Assembly: GCA_037176845.1 (NCBI GenBank)
Contig: JAYKXP010000178.1
Span: forward strand, 1-64,000
Reading direction: 5' to 3'
Source of the DNA: Paramarasmius palmivorus
Taxonomy: Eukaryota; Basidiomycota; Agaricomycetes; Agaricales; Marasmiaceae
Length of the DNA: 64,000 bases
Shown here one piece after another: positions 22,432-33,446 of the stretch. Positions within the stretch are counted from its first letter, which is position 1; each line of letters opens with the position of its first letter. The position numbers and the translations under genes are program-made. The notes under the pieces were generated by a model that made no database searches, was not told the DNA's origin, and saw nothing but the letters and a program-made list of their open reading frames with translations.

Positions 22432-23168
22432 GTAGGGCGTCTATTTCATCAGGCGTCTATATGTATTATATGAGTAGGGCGTCTGTATGCCTGTCACATT
22501 GTCACAGGCAGGAAAAAGTATTTGGGTGGCATTAAAGAAGGTGATAACCTCAAGACACATCCTGTATAAAGTATCAGAACAATAGCAGAGTGGTTACCTC
22601 GCTATACTTAGTTGCTTAGCACCAGCATTATGGTACTATTTTATTGGCTCTGGGTTCAATCCCCGGGGATGCCGTCTTTCTGTTGTTCCGCTCCCGGTGT
22701 CCGGAGGCATGCAACCCAATTTGGAGAGTCCGGTGGCATGCAACCCAATTTGGAAGGGGCTATGAGAGGCCCACGGCTGGTGTCTTATGTGCCTCTGGTA
22801 ACTACCAGTTGGGTTGCTGGCACTGAAACTCTTAACTGGTACTTACCATGCTGGATGCATCAGCCTCTACTGGTACTACCATAGATCCATGTATCAGCCA
22901 GAGACATACAGGTGAAATCTAGAATGTGTTCCCTGGCTTGTTGAGAGTTTCTAGTAGTACGAGGCTTCGATTCTTGTGGAATCTTGTCTTCGTCCTAGAG
23001 ATAGTCTCTTTTGGGTTGAACTAGGTTTACGGCCTAATTCAGGAAGTATATGAAAGCGTGGGCTATATAGCCTATGAAGCAAAATGTGTACTAATAAATG
23101 TAGAGCTCGCTTGGAGCGCTAGTAAGATTTCTTGTTATCTGGAACCACCCCTTGCGGTGGGCTCCAAA
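22432..23168. other. Intergenic with tRNA-like pol III boxes
   Basis: No protein is supported. Two near-identical words (GGCATGCAACCCAATTTGG) occur in tandem at about 22,707 and 22,734. The CpG-rich, gene-dense part of the window ends here and AT-rich, CpG-poor repeat DNA begins. Confidence 0.4.
22583..22663 (+). repeat. tRNA-like sequence, possibly SINE head or tRNA pseudogene
   Basis: An A-box match (TAGCAGAGTGG, 22583-22593) and a B-box match (GGTTCAATCCC, 22653-22663) lie about 60 nt apart, as in tRNA genes. A plausible T-arm (CTGGG/CCCGG) is present. The 5' flank (AGAACAA) cannot pair with the 3' GGATGCC to form an acceptor stem, so a functional tRNA is unlikely. A tRNA-derived SINE or dead tRNA fits better. 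Confidence 0.45.
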
Positions 23169-24108
23169 TGTGAGGCTTATAAAACACTTGTGAACGAGCG
23201 AAATAATATGCCAAGTTGTGCGAGTGGGGTTCAACATTGTCAAAGGATCCATACAATTGACACAAGAAATCAACTAGCACACTAGTTGAACGTCTACAAA
23301 TCACTAGGACACAAGGGAAGTGTACGAGCGATGAATGAAACAATGTAATATGATAATATAGCCTCGATATGATCAAGACAACGCGAGCCAACCTATAAAC
23401 CTATCTATAACTATTCCTATATGTTCCTATGACACAAAATAACCTATCGAATCCAACAAGGGTAAAGACCTATTGTTCCTATGAAAGGCACTGGTTACAC
23501 TAGTTGAACTAGCACAACAACCAGGCCACCTATAAGCTAGTGGGGCTCCACACTAGTCCTGAAACAATCAATCCTATCCAAAGAGTCTAGATGAACTAGC
23601 TCTGTCCTATGGGTATCTCAAAGTTCTTAATTTCACTACTCTAGTTCAATATAGAGAAGGGCTTTTCAAGGTTTTATTTTCTAAGTTATTTTCTAAGCAC
23701 ACATCACCTCTATGGTCAACAATAGAAGACAAGAACTCTGCTATTGGTGCACTAGGGCTACATATATAGCAGGGTAATTGCTTGAGAGCTTCCTAGGGGA
23801 AACCCTGCTGCTTATATACCCGTGAGCGTACATATTTTACATATAAGTGAAAGTGGACACAATAAAGTAATAGTAACTATGCAAGAAATGAGAACGAGGA
23901 GAGGATTCTGTCCATATGAAGTAAGTATCTACCAGGAATGGAAGGTTTGGATATATATTGGTTGGAATTCAACATTATTTTGCAGGACTGTGAGTCATAT
24001 TACTTTTTGGTTGCTAGGAAGTGGTGCGCGGAGGTGCTGTTCTGCATGGTGTGTTTCGGATATCGGTGCTAGGACATAGTTATTCCGCTCAGAACTTGCT
24101 AGGAGTCC
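23169..24108 (+). repeat. Left arm of a long inverted repeat (LTR-like, starts TGTGAGGC)
   Basis: This arm of about 940 bp is repeated in reverse complement at about 26,800-27,744 with only scattered mismatches. It starts TGTGAGGCTTATAAAAC and homology stops within GAACTTGCTAGGAGTC. The sharp start with TG is LTR-like, but no matching CA terminus or target duplication was seen, so it could also be a terminal inverted repeat. Its inner end sits exactly where the KDZ relic is cut. The frames inside the arms are not conserved proteins. Confidence 0.75.
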
Positions 24109-26073
24109 GATCGATGTACATTTGACAGTGGTAGGAGCTGGCAAATGACGGTAGCAAGCACATTTAATGCTGAGAATACACGTTCCAGAGTTTCCAGATC
24201 TTTGAGACCCATCCCCACAATGTTGAGAGGATGATGGGATCATTGGCATCCAGCATCATGTGAATAGCCATGGAAAGCGTTAACGCACAGTCAGCAGCCA
24301 TGTTCCACAAACTTGGAACCCAGAGAACTGTGGGATACAGTTGAATTGAAGGCACATCCAATGTCATATGCCATGAGCCATTCTCGCAGCAAGACTTCAA
24401 GAGCCTTTGCAATGATAGCAAGAGGGTACTTTGCACTAGTAAAATCAATCAATGGATAAGTGATAACATCAAATTTGACTCACAGTTCACCGATTTGGAT
24501 CTGATTGACAATCCACAACATAAAGCCATGTCGACAACAACTGGCAAAAAGTCCCGATTCATGGAATGCATCCCACATTCGCTTCTTTGAATCTGCTGCT
24601 GCTGCCTTCCAGTTATTGACGCATGAGCTGTCGCCAACGCTTGCTCCATCTGTGGGATCTTCCCCTTTATCTTCCTCTTCTGTGTCATCATCAGGATTTG
24701 AGTTGGTGAGACTGGGATTGATAGGCGGCACCCGTGGATTTGATCACGATTGCACCTCATTGGCAAATTGGTTGACATGCTCGCTGTAAAGACCCGACTA
24801 TCTGCGACTTGTCGGCTGAAGAATCCTTGTGAGCGCTTGAGTGAGTTGTTTCCATCCATCACGAGCATGTGAGAGAAAACAAGAGTGGTCTCGTCTTCGA
24901 GCTTCAGCAATGGATTGTGAGTTGATTTCTGATATGCAATAACTGAACACCTTACCTCGTAACTACATGGAGGACATGCGTTGAGCACCCAATAGTTGAG
25001 CATGTTTTGACCAAGGACATCAGCTACCTGGCTGTTGATATCACGCTTGATGGTGAGGTATAATTCAAAGGTATCCCTGAGCGCTGTTCGATAACCTCAA
25101 CGATAAGGTATCTGACATTGCATGAGCTACGTATACAAAACAGTCTTGATCTACATACCATGTACTCATGACAGATAACTTTAGAGAATGCTTTGGCGCT
25201 GAGAGATGGTTTAAAGAGCCTTAGCATGGGGAATAGCTCTAACATTCAAAAAGATATTGCGAGTGAGGGGAAAATAGGCGTAATTGCAAGGTATCCAGCT
25301 CGTGCTAACGCTGCTACTCATCCTTCTCCTTCCCTGATTGGAATGGTAACCTCTCGTTCCATACTGTAGATATCAATGACGTCAATCATAAATTGATCTT
25401 GTTCTTCTGATGTTGCTGGTGGGTCGGACGATGAGGTGGAAGAAGAATAACACCATTCAAGATATGCGTCAGTGAGGGATGCGAGAAGGGGTGCCCAGTT
25501 TTTCTCTGCCTGTGTGATATGTTTCCACCATGATCGTGTGTCTTTGGACTCGTGTCGTCCTGCCCAGCTAAAACTATGTTAATATCAGGTAAGCAGCCCA
25601 AGAATCCATCCCTGCACCAGTTATAAAACACATTCCGTAGGTCAGCAGCCATCTCATTTTCCTCTTCCATTTGACCAGCTGCTTGATTCCCATCCTCTTC
25701 CTCTTCCTCAGATCCATCGCCTCCATCTTGGTCGCTGGTTGAGAAGCTCGGCAGGAAAGGATCATAGTCGTTGTTTTCCTCTGTGCCTCCCCAATGCTTG
25801 ACCGACATATCCCTTAAAATTTGAAGTGTAGTCTCACCAACACCTATAACCCATAAGATTTGAGCCAGAGCTTTGAGAAAAAAAAAATAAAAACGGACCT
25901 TTAAGCTGTTTCTGATAATGAACTTCGGCTTCTTGTTTCCTCTGCGCTAATTGTTTGGGCCCTAACACCCGTGAGACAGGCTGGCAACCATAACAACCTC
26001 CACCAACTGAAATTTTGATGCTGCTTGAAACCGCTGTGAGGGTACCAGAACGAAATCGCTGAAAAACAGTCAT
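24109..26073 (-). pseudogene. KDZ transposase relic (Kyakuja/CxC1-like subtype)
   Basis: On the minus strand, KDZ blocks appear in canonical order: NWAPLLASLTDAYLEWCY, ARAGYLAITPIFPSLAIS, VLNACPPCSYE, LVMDGNNSLKRSQGFF, WKAAAADSKKRMWDAFHESG, LFASCCRHGFMLWIV, AKYPLAIIAKALEVLLR, MAYDIGCAFNSTV, CVNAFHGYSHDAGCQ, GMGLKDLETLERVFSALN. One intron (about 24,440-24,487) still splices cleanly. The frame carries TGA codons near 25,319, 25,247, 24,292 and 24,241 and frame changes, so it is dead. It stops after ERVFSALN...SNVHR at 24,109, where the left inverted arm begins; the C-terminal part is missing. The CPPCSYE and DGNNSLKR blocks set it apart from the CxC2 type at 6.4-10.2 kb, so a second KDZ lineage is present. 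Confidence 0.75.
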
Positions 26074-26799
26074 TTTGACACTAATTGTTGTGTTCAGAAT
26101 CGCACTAGTACATCATACTAAGTACTATATGGACTTGGTATCACTACTAGGAACCTAGTAGTGTGCATATGACGAAGAATAAGATAGGCATGCACTGCGT
26201 AGTGAATACTAGCTGCGCGCGCATAGACGTTGATGTCGTTGTTAGCCCTATATGATTGCGCTAGGATACGTGTCAAAACCTGTAGACCGTATCTATACTC
26301 TATTATCTGGCTGGCACCTTACGAGGACATGCTACTGTACATGGTAGACTTCCTAGTAGGTCATATGGCTACACTATAAGTGTGCTATGGGACATATGAG
26401 ATGGGATAGTGAACAAGGACCAACTACCACAGCGTAGAAGGACCCTAGGGGACAAATCAGAGCTATATACCAAATACGGTAGAAGCTGGAGGTGTGAGTC
26501 ACATTCGAGAGCAGAGTTACCAGGATTAGAAATGTCCGAGTGACCGGGTCATCGATACGAGGACCATATGGGGGGCTTAACAGCTTTCCCATATCGATCA
26601 GAATATCCATTGAGCTTCGAGTTGGGATTCCTACTGCTAGTACAGACACTAGTGAGGGACATATAGTCCTATAACAAGGAAACAGATAGGATTCTGTGCC
26701 AGGACTGTCCTAGGACATAGAAAATATAATATAGAACTACAAGGGTACAGAGCCTACCTTCCTTGGATACAAATCCGAAGCATTTCGGTCTAGATCAGA
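26074..26799. other. Interior DNA between KDZ relic and right arm
   Basis: No coding block was recognised. Short frames (for example 26,374-26,649 minus) show no family features. This is probably the 5' flank of the KDZ relic inside the inverted-repeat unit. Confidence 0.35.
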
Positions 26800-27744
26800 C
26801 TCCTAGCAAGTTCCAAGCGGAATAACTATGTCCTAGCACTGATATCCAAAACGAACCATGTGGAACAGCACCTCCACGCGCCACTTCCTAGCAACCAAAA
26901 AGTAATATGACTAGCAGTCCTGCAAAATAATGTCAAATTCCAACCAATATATATCCAAACCTTCCTTTCCTGGTAGATACTTACTTCATATGTACAGAAT
27001 CCTCTCCTCGTTCTCATTCCTTGCATAGTTACTATTACTTTATTGTGTCCACTGTCACTTATATGTAAAATATGTACGCTCACGGGTATATAAGCAGCAG
27101 GGTTTCCCCTAGGAAGCTCTCAAGCAATTACCCTGCTATATATGTAGCCCTAGTGCACCAATAGCAGAGTTCTTGTCTTCTATTGTTGACCATAGAGGTG
27201 ATGTGTGCTTAGAAAATAACTTAGAAAATAAAACCTTGAAAAGCCCTTCTCTATATTGAACTAGAGTAGTGAAATTAAGAACTTTGAGATACCCATAGGA
27301 CAGAGCTAGTTCATCTAGACTCTTTGGATAGGATTGATTGTTTCAGGACTAGTGTGGAGCCCCACTAGCTTATAGGTGGCCTGGTTGTTGTGCTAGTTCA
27401 ACTAGTGTAACCAGTGCCTTTCATAGGAACAATAGGTCTTTACCCTTGTTGGATTCGATAGGTTATTTTGTGTCATAGGAACATATAGGAATAGTTATAG
27501 ATAGGTTTATAGGTTGGCTCGCGTTGTCTTGATCATATCGAGGCTATATTATCATATTACATTGTTTCATTCATCGCTCGTACACTTCCCTTGTGTCCTA
27601 GTGATTTGTAGACGTTCAACTAGTGTGCTAGTTGATTTCTTGTGTCAATTGTATGGATCCTTTGACAACGTCGAACCCTGCTCGCACAACTTGGCATATT
27701 ATTTCGCTTGTTCACAAGCGTTATATAAGCCTCACACTGCTGCC
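26800..27744 (-). repeat. Right arm of the long inverted repeat
   Basis: Reverse complement of 23,169-24,108 with few differences. It ends GCCTCACA, the inverse of TGTGAGGC. The high similarity of the two arms contrasts with the decay of the KDZ relic between them, so the arms are younger than the relic or have been homogenised. Confidence 0.75.
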
Positions 27745-27866
27745 TTTGGCATTGAATATTGAGCAGAGACGTTGAAAAGAAAGTGGATTATGTGATTCCT
27801 CATTCTTCGTTTTTGGGAGCCAATACATAGGTAGACATAGTTACAATACTTTAGCAATAATCATCT

Positions 27867-28412
27867 CTATGGTTTGGAATTGTGCTCCTTGTCCTGGTCA
27901 GTGTCAAGTGACTCTTCTCCTTTGGCTTCAGGCTGTCCGTCCACAGTATGATCCTTTGCCTCATCCTCCTTCTCCCCAATCAAACGTGATCTGCCTTTTA
28001 GTTGCCTTTTGACAGGCCATGTGATGCTCTCCTCCTCCTCTGAGCTTGACTGTTCTTCCCCTGTTGCATCTGAGCCTGCATCATCAGATCCATCACTATC
28101 TTCTTCAGAGTCCTTGTTCTTGTGGTGAACTTGTTCAAAGTAATATTGACAATAATTTTCCCATGCCCGTTGATCAGATGCTTCCTGACGGTCGTACTCG
28201 AGAATGAGTTCCCTTGTTTCTTCATTGACACGGTCTCCACGCCTCAGAGCTTCCCGACCCCAAAGCACCTTCAGTCGCTCCTGGTCACTATTGACCCATG
28301 TATGACCCCCGATTATGTACTCGTCGATGACAGGCTGCAGGTGGTACATAAGTAAATGTTGATAATAAAATACAAGATGTACCAGTGTTCTGTCGTAATT
28401 GCGAACACGCAT
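27867..28412 (-). pseudogene. Acidic gene fragment of unknown family
   Basis: A minus-strand frame of 181 codons contains a plausible intron (GT at about 28,383 to CAG at about 28,336). An ordered segment follows (YIIGGHTWVNSDQERLKVLW, GREALRRGDRVNEETRELIL, AWENYCQYYFEQ), then a long Asp/Glu/Ser tail. The composition looks protein-coding rather than random. I do not recognise it. A second short minus-strand frame with Ser/Thr-rich sequence lies upstream at 28,473-28,745 and may be its first exon. It lies between the inverted-repeat unit and the Copia LTR, so a remnant of a mobile-element gene is likely. Confidence 0.3.
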
Positions 28413-28912
28413 CTTTGGTTGACACGTAAGTTGGCTGTAGTGACGGTGTTTGTGAGTGAAAGATGAAGGTGATCAAGGCCACCTCACTTTGAGCTGTGAG
28501 GCGGCCTTATCTGATGTCAGGATGGTATTTCGGGTTTTTGAGGAGGATGATGTGGTTGAGATGTGAAATTTCCAGGGTGTGACAATTTTTCTAGACATGA
28601 CTCTTGATGGTGGAGGAGAGGTCTGGACTCCTTCCCAAAAAGAAACTGGCAGCAGGCGGGATGGTGGGAGGTACAGGACACCTGCGTAATCAAGGAACAT
28701 AAGATACAGGGAGGAGGAAGTCACATTGATGAAAGGGACTCCCAAGATTTGAAGGTTTTTGATGGGTCTCAGGCATTTCCCAAAAAGAAAAACACAGAAT
28801 TATTGGCAGATTTATTCGCACATCAAGGACAAATGAAATTTAGGGCTAGAGCCCTGCTGCAACCCAAGGTGCACGGCAGGCTTCTACCCCCGGGAGTTTG
28901 TGATGTTGAGGT
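28413..28912. other. Unassigned stretch before the Copia LTR
   Basis: It contains only the short Ser/Thr-rich minus-strand frame mentioned for the neighbouring fragment. Nothing else is recognised. Confidence 0.3.
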
Positions 28913-29334
28913 TGTTAGAATCTATATCAAAGTATTACCAGTTATAACTGATCAATAACAATGACTAGAACTCAATGCAATTGACTGTGATCACCCAAAA
29001 GTGTTGATAATAGTAACTTTTGTATTGAAAATGTGTTCCAAGTGTCAACTCTCTGTGACATGTAAGTAATTACTGTTTGTTTGTACCTATTGTGACGCGA
29101 AACGCTCAAGGCGTTAAAACACCGTCCACTAATGCGAAAATACGCGTTTTACATACTCCTACATGTCCATACACCATAGGTAGGTTCAATAAGTAAAGTA
29201 AAAGATAAATAAACATAAATGCAAGTGTATGTGCAGTAGAACAAGCATAATTAGAGTGCCAAAGCAGACTTTGTATATTTTGTTGGACTTAGTGTTGAAG
29301 AAGTGTTTCATCAACTTCAGATCTTCATTCAACA
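28913..29334 (-). repeat. 3' LTR of the Copia element (422 bp)
   Basis: On the element's strand it begins TGTTGAATGAAG and ends ATTCTAACA, the usual TG...CA form. A second copy of identical length lies at 47,933-48,354. It is preceded on the element strand by a purine-rich GGGGGCTG tract, the expected polypurine primer site. The matching 5' LTR is absent from 33.4-34.0 kb. Confidence 0.85.
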
Positions 29335-29438
29335 CAGCCCCCTGATGACACACTTCTTCAATCATGGAAGTGTATCATCATCATTTCCTCCTCTCTTCTG
29401 TCCATCACAGCCCCCTGATGACACACTTCCTCAATCTC
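29333..29438 (-). repeat. Duplicated polypurine-tract segment next to the LTR
   Basis: A unit CACAGCCCCCTGATGACACA plus ACTTC(T/C)TCAATC occurs at about 29,333 and again at about 29,406. The element strand therefore carries two GGGGGCTG polypurine tracts about 73 bp apart. Only the copy nearer the LTR is in the correct place for priming. Confidence 0.7.
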
Positions 29439-29465
29439 CTTCATCCTTCCTCCCCTCTAGGTCTG

Positions 29466-32400
29466 TCAGAGCACTAATCCCATTCCTTTCCTAAATTCCT
29501 CCACCTTTGGTCTTCCCAAGGCCTTGGTGAGCATGTCAGCTGCATTCTCATCTGTAGGCAGGTACTCTGGCACTATCATTCCTTCAACTACTTTGTCCCT
29601 CAACCAGAAATAATGTCGGTCCAAGTGCTTCATCCTTCCATGATGCTCTGGGTTCTTAGCTACTTTAATTGTTGACTGATTGTCTAGAAGCAACTTGGCT
29701 GGTTGAGGTCCATGATAGCCCATTTCCTCCAGCAAGTTCAGCATAGCTTTGATCTCCTTGCCAGCTGCAACTGCTGCAATGTATTCTGCCTCTGTAGATG
29801 ACAGCGTGACCACTGGTTGTAGTTTACTGCTCCAGCTTACTGCTGCTGACCCTAGTTTCACAAAGTACCCAGTGGTTGACCTCCCATTGTCCTTGTTGCC
29901 ACCAAAGTCTGAGTCACAGTATGTGACAAACAGATCATTGTATGATGAATCAGGGCCATATTCAAGCTTCATATCCATGGTGCCCTTCAAGTATCTAAAG
30001 ACATGCTTCACTGCTTTCCAATGTTCCATTCCAGGATTAGAGTTGAATCGTGCAAGTACTCCTGCAGCATATGCAATGTCTGGCCGTGTCATGGTAGCAA
30101 GGTATAGTAGGGAGCCAACAGCACTGATGTAGGGGATATCTGCCATCTCATTTGCTTCCTCCTCAGTTTGTGGACTCTGTGCTTTTGAAAGTGCAAGACT
30201 TGGGGTCATTGGTGTAGTGACTGGTTTGCATTCTGACATGCCAAACTCTTCTAGCTTGTTGATCACATATTGGCGTTGGCTGAGATACAGCCTATGCTCT
30301 GCTCTGTTTCTTGTCACTTCAATTCCTAGCAAGTATGATGTTGCCCCCAAGTCTCGCAGCTTGAAATGAGTAGCCAACTCTGCCACCATTCCATCTAATA
30401 TGTCCTCTGACTTGGAAGCAAATGTGATATCATCCACAAACACTGGTACAATAACTTTCACATCATCTCTCACATAGATGTATACTGATGGGTCAGAGCA
30501 TAGCTTCTTGAAGCCAGCACAGATGAGCACACTACCCAGCTTCTCACCCCAAAGACGTGGTGCTTGCTTTAACCCATACAGGGACTTGTTCAGCCTGCAG
30601 ACTATTCTGGGACCTCCTTGCTTGAAACCTTCTGGTTGCTTCATGTAGATTTCTGTGTCTATATCACTGTTTATAAATGCATGTGATATGTCAACTGAAC
30701 GTAGGTGCATGTCTTCTATTGCAGCAAGGGCCAACACAATTCTGAGTGTGTTCTGTCGCATGGTAGAGGCAAAGGTCTCAGAATAGTCAAAGCCAGGTCT
30801 TTGACTGAATCCTTTAGCTACAAGCCTTGCTTTGAAGCGTTCAACAGATCCATCCTTCTTGTGCTTAATCCTATACACCCATTTAGAGCCAATTGCTTTC
30901 TTTCCTTGTGGAAGTTCAACTAGAGACCATGTGTTGTTTGACAGATGAGCAGCCATTTCCTCCAACATTGCATCATGCCATTTCTCAGCATGTGGGCTTG
31001 TAACAGCCTCTTTATATGTACTTGGCTCAGCTTCAGCCAGGGCATTGTTAGCCTCTTCATCAAAGTCATCCTCCTCTTCCTCGTCATCTGTAGTATCATC
31101 TCTAATGGCTTGCTTTGGCTCTCTATGAACTTTCCACCATTCACCAGGAGGTCGTCTATTCCTCTGAGTTCTTCTTTCAGCAATTGGTCTCTCATCTGCT
31201 GGAGGCTCAAGGTGGATCTCTTCCTCTTCCTGATTCTCTTGTTGCTGATCCTCTTCCTCTCTATCCTCCTGAGCTCTTCTATCATCATTTTGCGGGGCAG
31301 GGATGTGGTCCTGGGGTGCATCTTCCAAGTTCTGTTCTTCTGCTAGTGGTGGAATAGGTGTAACTGGTGGATCTGGTATATTATCTTCATCATCACTTGA
31401 GTTGTTCTGATCCATGTCTGGCAAGACTGGTACTGATGTAGATGGTGATATAGATGATGGTGTAGACTGTGAATGAGTTTGAACTGAGGGCAATTTCCCA
31501 ACTGTTCTATATGTGTAGCGTTCATCAAACTCTGCCCTTTCACTGATTACCACTTTCTTTGTCTCTGGATTCCAGAACTTCCACCCTTTAACACCATCAG
31601 GATATCCAATAAAGATGCACTTTTCCATATGTGATCCCAGGTGTGCCCTTTTATCCTTTTGCACCAGCACATAGGCAACACATCCCCATACCCTCAGATG
31701 ATCCACTCTTGGCTTTTTCTTGTACCACAACTCAAATGGAGTTGCATTTGGTACAGCAGATGTAGGGGTACGGTTCCACACATGAACAAGTGCAGCCAGG
31801 CATTCAGCCCAAAACATCTTTGGAAGACCAGACTCTTTCAGCATTGCAGTGATCCTTTCATCCATGATTCCATTTGCACGCTCTGCAACTCCATTCTGTT
31901 GGGGGCGGTTTCTGACTGTGTATTGGGTTTCAATTCCACATTGCTCTAGAAATCCCAGAAACTCCTTTGACATATATTCACCGCCCTTGTCACATCTGAA
32001 TACTTTGATTTTACACTCCAACAAGTTCTCAGCCCATGCCTTGAACTGTTTAAATGCTTGGAATGCATCACTTTTTCTCTTCAAAGGTAGAACTGCTCTA
32101 AACCTTGAATGGTCATCAATAAATGTGATCCAGTATTTGTTCCCACTAGGAGATGTGACACCAACATAATGGAGATCAGAATGGATGAGCTCCAGCACAT
32201 GCTTAGCTCTAGATGTTGATGAAGGAAAAGGATTTGCGCGCATTTTACCAGCTAAGCATGGCTCACATATGGGATCTGGCTTTGCATCAGAGTCTAGCCT
32301 AAGGCCCTCAACCAACTTCTCCTTCAGCAGCTTTGAAATGTCACCATAGTTCAAGTGACTGAAGCGCTTATGCCACAGCTCAAGGTCAAGAGGCAGAGTT

Positions 32401-33446
32401 GATACTAAAGAAGCACTTTCCATTATATCTATAGTAGAACCATTCAAATATCCAACATTGTTATCATTTATATGTGCAGTAAAAAGAACTGGTCCATTTA
32501 TATCAAACTGTATTGTACTTTGCCAAATATGTATGTGAAAGTTGTGTTTCTTTGTCAAATGAAGAACAGCTAACAAATTGTTTTTGAGTGCAGGTACATG
32601 TAGTACTCTACTGAATTCTATATCTCTACTTTGATGACCATCTATCATAGGTCTAAACAGAACAGTGCCCATGCCCTCTGAATAAATAACTCTATCATCT
32701 GCCAATTTTATAGGAACTCTATATGGTTTGTAGTTGTGAATCCAGCTACGATGTGGTGTCATATGAGAAGTGGCGCCTGTGTCTGTATTCCATTTGTAAT
32801 TATCAGAGATTGTGTCCATTTCAGAATCAGTAAAAGCACTTGCACTGCCGGCACTTTCAACAACTTTTGTCTCTGCCTCTGCCTTGTTTGCCTTGTTCTC
32901 TCCCTGCTTCTTCAACTCTGGACATTCATATCTCCAATGCCCTTCTCCCTGACAGTGATGACAGACCCCCGGTTTCTTCCTTGGCCCATTGCCATTTCCC
33001 CTTGAACCACCAAACCCATTTCCCTTGAACCTGCTGCCAGATACATCCTTCTTGTGCTTTATCCTATACACCCATTTAGAGCCAATTGCTTTCTTTCCTT
33101 GTGGAAGTTCAACTAGAGACCAAGTGTTGTTTGACAGATGAGCAGCCATTTCTCCCAACATTGCATCATGCCATTTCTCAGCATGTGGGCTTGTACTTGG
33201 CTCAGCTTCAGCCAGGGCATTGTTAGCCTCTTCATCAAAGTCATCCTTCTCTTCTTCTTCATCTGTAGTATCATCTCTAATGGCTTGCTTTGGCTCTCTA
33301 TGAACTTTCCACCATTCTCCAGAAGGTTGTCTATTCCTCTGGGTTCTTCTTTCAGCAATTGGTCTCTCATCTGCTAGATAAGGTGAATCCAGGAATATCA
33401 GGAAGATGCAGATGGAACAACACCAATTGCAACCTACTTGTGGCAT
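29466..33446 (-). CDS. Ty1/Copia gag-pol polyprotein, gag replaced by duplicated pol segment
   Basis: One open frame of 1,326 codons on the minus strand. Residues 25-134 duplicate the linker/RT-start found again at 749-865. A zinc knuckle follows (CHHCQGEGHWRYEC, about 162-175), then protease (WNTDTGATSHMT, Asp about 222), the integrase zinc region (WHKRFSHLN...CEPCLAG), and the integrase core with Asp424, Asp486 (FRCDKGGEY) and Glu522 (NGVAERANG). Reverse transcriptase has SLYGLKQAPRLW and FVDD at about 1003-1006. RNase H has CDSDFGG (Asp1178), LSSTEAEY and LLLDNQS (Asp1255). Catalytic residues are all present. The true gag N-terminus is lost and no 5' LTR exists; the first 24 residues come from unrelated flanking DNA. 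The protein cannot form normal particles by itself, though its pol part looks recent. The long frame in CpG-poor DNA implies a late insertion. Confidence 0.9.
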   Translation of the reverse strand: MPQVGCNWCCSICIFLIFLDSPYLADERPIAERRTQRNRQPSGEWWKVHREPKQAIRDDTTDEEEEKDDFDEEANNALAEAEPSTSPHAEKWHDAMLGEMAAHLSNNTWSLVELPQGKKAIGSKWVYRIKHKKDVSGSRFKGNGFGGSRGNGNGPRKKPGVCHHCQGEGHWRYECPELKKQGENKANKAEAETKVVESAGSASAFTDSEMDTISDNYKWNTDTGATSHMTPHRSWIHNYKPYRVPIKLADDRVIYSEGMGTVLFRPMIDGHQSRDIEFSRVLHVPALKNNLLAVLHLTKKHNFHIHIWQSTIQFDINGPVLFTAHINDNNVGYLNGSTIDIMESASLVSTLPLDLELWHKRFSHLNYGDISKLLKEKLVEGLRLDSDAKPDPICEPCLAGKMRANPFPSSTSRAKHVLELIHSDLHYVGVTSPSGNKYWITFIDDHSRFRAVLPLKRKSDAFQAFKQFKAWAENLLECKIKVFRCDKGGEYMSKEFLGFLEQCGIETQYTVRNRPQQNGVAERANGIMDERITAMLKESGLPKMFWAECLAALVHVWNRTPTSAVPNATPFELWYKKKPRVDHLRVWGCVAYVLVQKDKRAHLGSHMEKCIFIGYPDGVKGWKFWNPETKKVVISERAEFDERYTYRTVGKLPSVQTHSQSTPSSISPSTSVPVLPDMDQNNSSDDEDNIPDPPVTPIPPLAEEQNLEDAPQDHIPAPQNDDRRAQEDREEEDQQQENQEEEEIHLEPPADERPIAERRTQRNRRPPGEWWKVHREPKQAIRDDTTDDEEEEDDFDEEANNALAEAEPSTYKEAVTSPHAEKWHDAMLEEMAAHLSNNTWSLVELPQGKKAIGSKWVYRIKHKKDGSVERFKARLVAKGFSQRPGFDYSETFASTMRQNTLRIVLALAAIEDMHLRSVDISHAFINSDIDTEIYMKQPEGFKQGGPRIVCRLNKSLYGLKQAPRLWGEKLGSVLICAGFKKLCSDPSVYIYVRDDVKVIVPVFVDDITFASKSEDILDGMVAELATHFKLRDLGATSYLLGIEVTRNRAEHRLYLSQRQYVINKLEEFGMSECKPVTTPMTPSLALSKAQSPQTEEEANEMADIPYISAVGSLLYLATMTRPDIAYAAGVLARFNSNPGMEHWKAVKHVFRYLKGTMDMKLEYGPDSSYNDLFVTYCDSDFGGNKDNGRSTTGYFVKLGSAAVSWSSKLQPVVTLSSTEAEYIAAVAAGKEIKAMLNLLEEMGYHGPQPAKLLLDNQSTIKVAKNPEHHGRMKHLDRHYFWLRDKVVEGMIVPEYLPTDENAADMLTKALGRPKVEEFRKGMGLVL
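30858..31199 (-). repeat. Parent segment of the intra-element pol duplication
   Basis: This is the RT-proximal linker of the Copia frame. It is repeated at 33,046-33,375 with about 95% identity by eye and an 18-bp deletion in the second copy, which lacks the TYKEAV codons. Confidence 0.85.
33046..33375 (-). repeat. Duplicated pol segment occupying the gag position
   Basis: Same strand as the segment at 30,858-31,199. The junction with genuine gag-end sequence falls at KHKKD|VSGSRFKG, just upstream of the zinc knuckle. The other edge (ADERPI) joins non-element DNA at about 33,376. Confidence 0.85.

Noticed and set aside
29466..33446. The Copia frame as a complete autonomous element
   Set aside because: The 5' LTR and gag N-terminus are missing and the first codons are flanking DNA, despite a full set of pol motifs.
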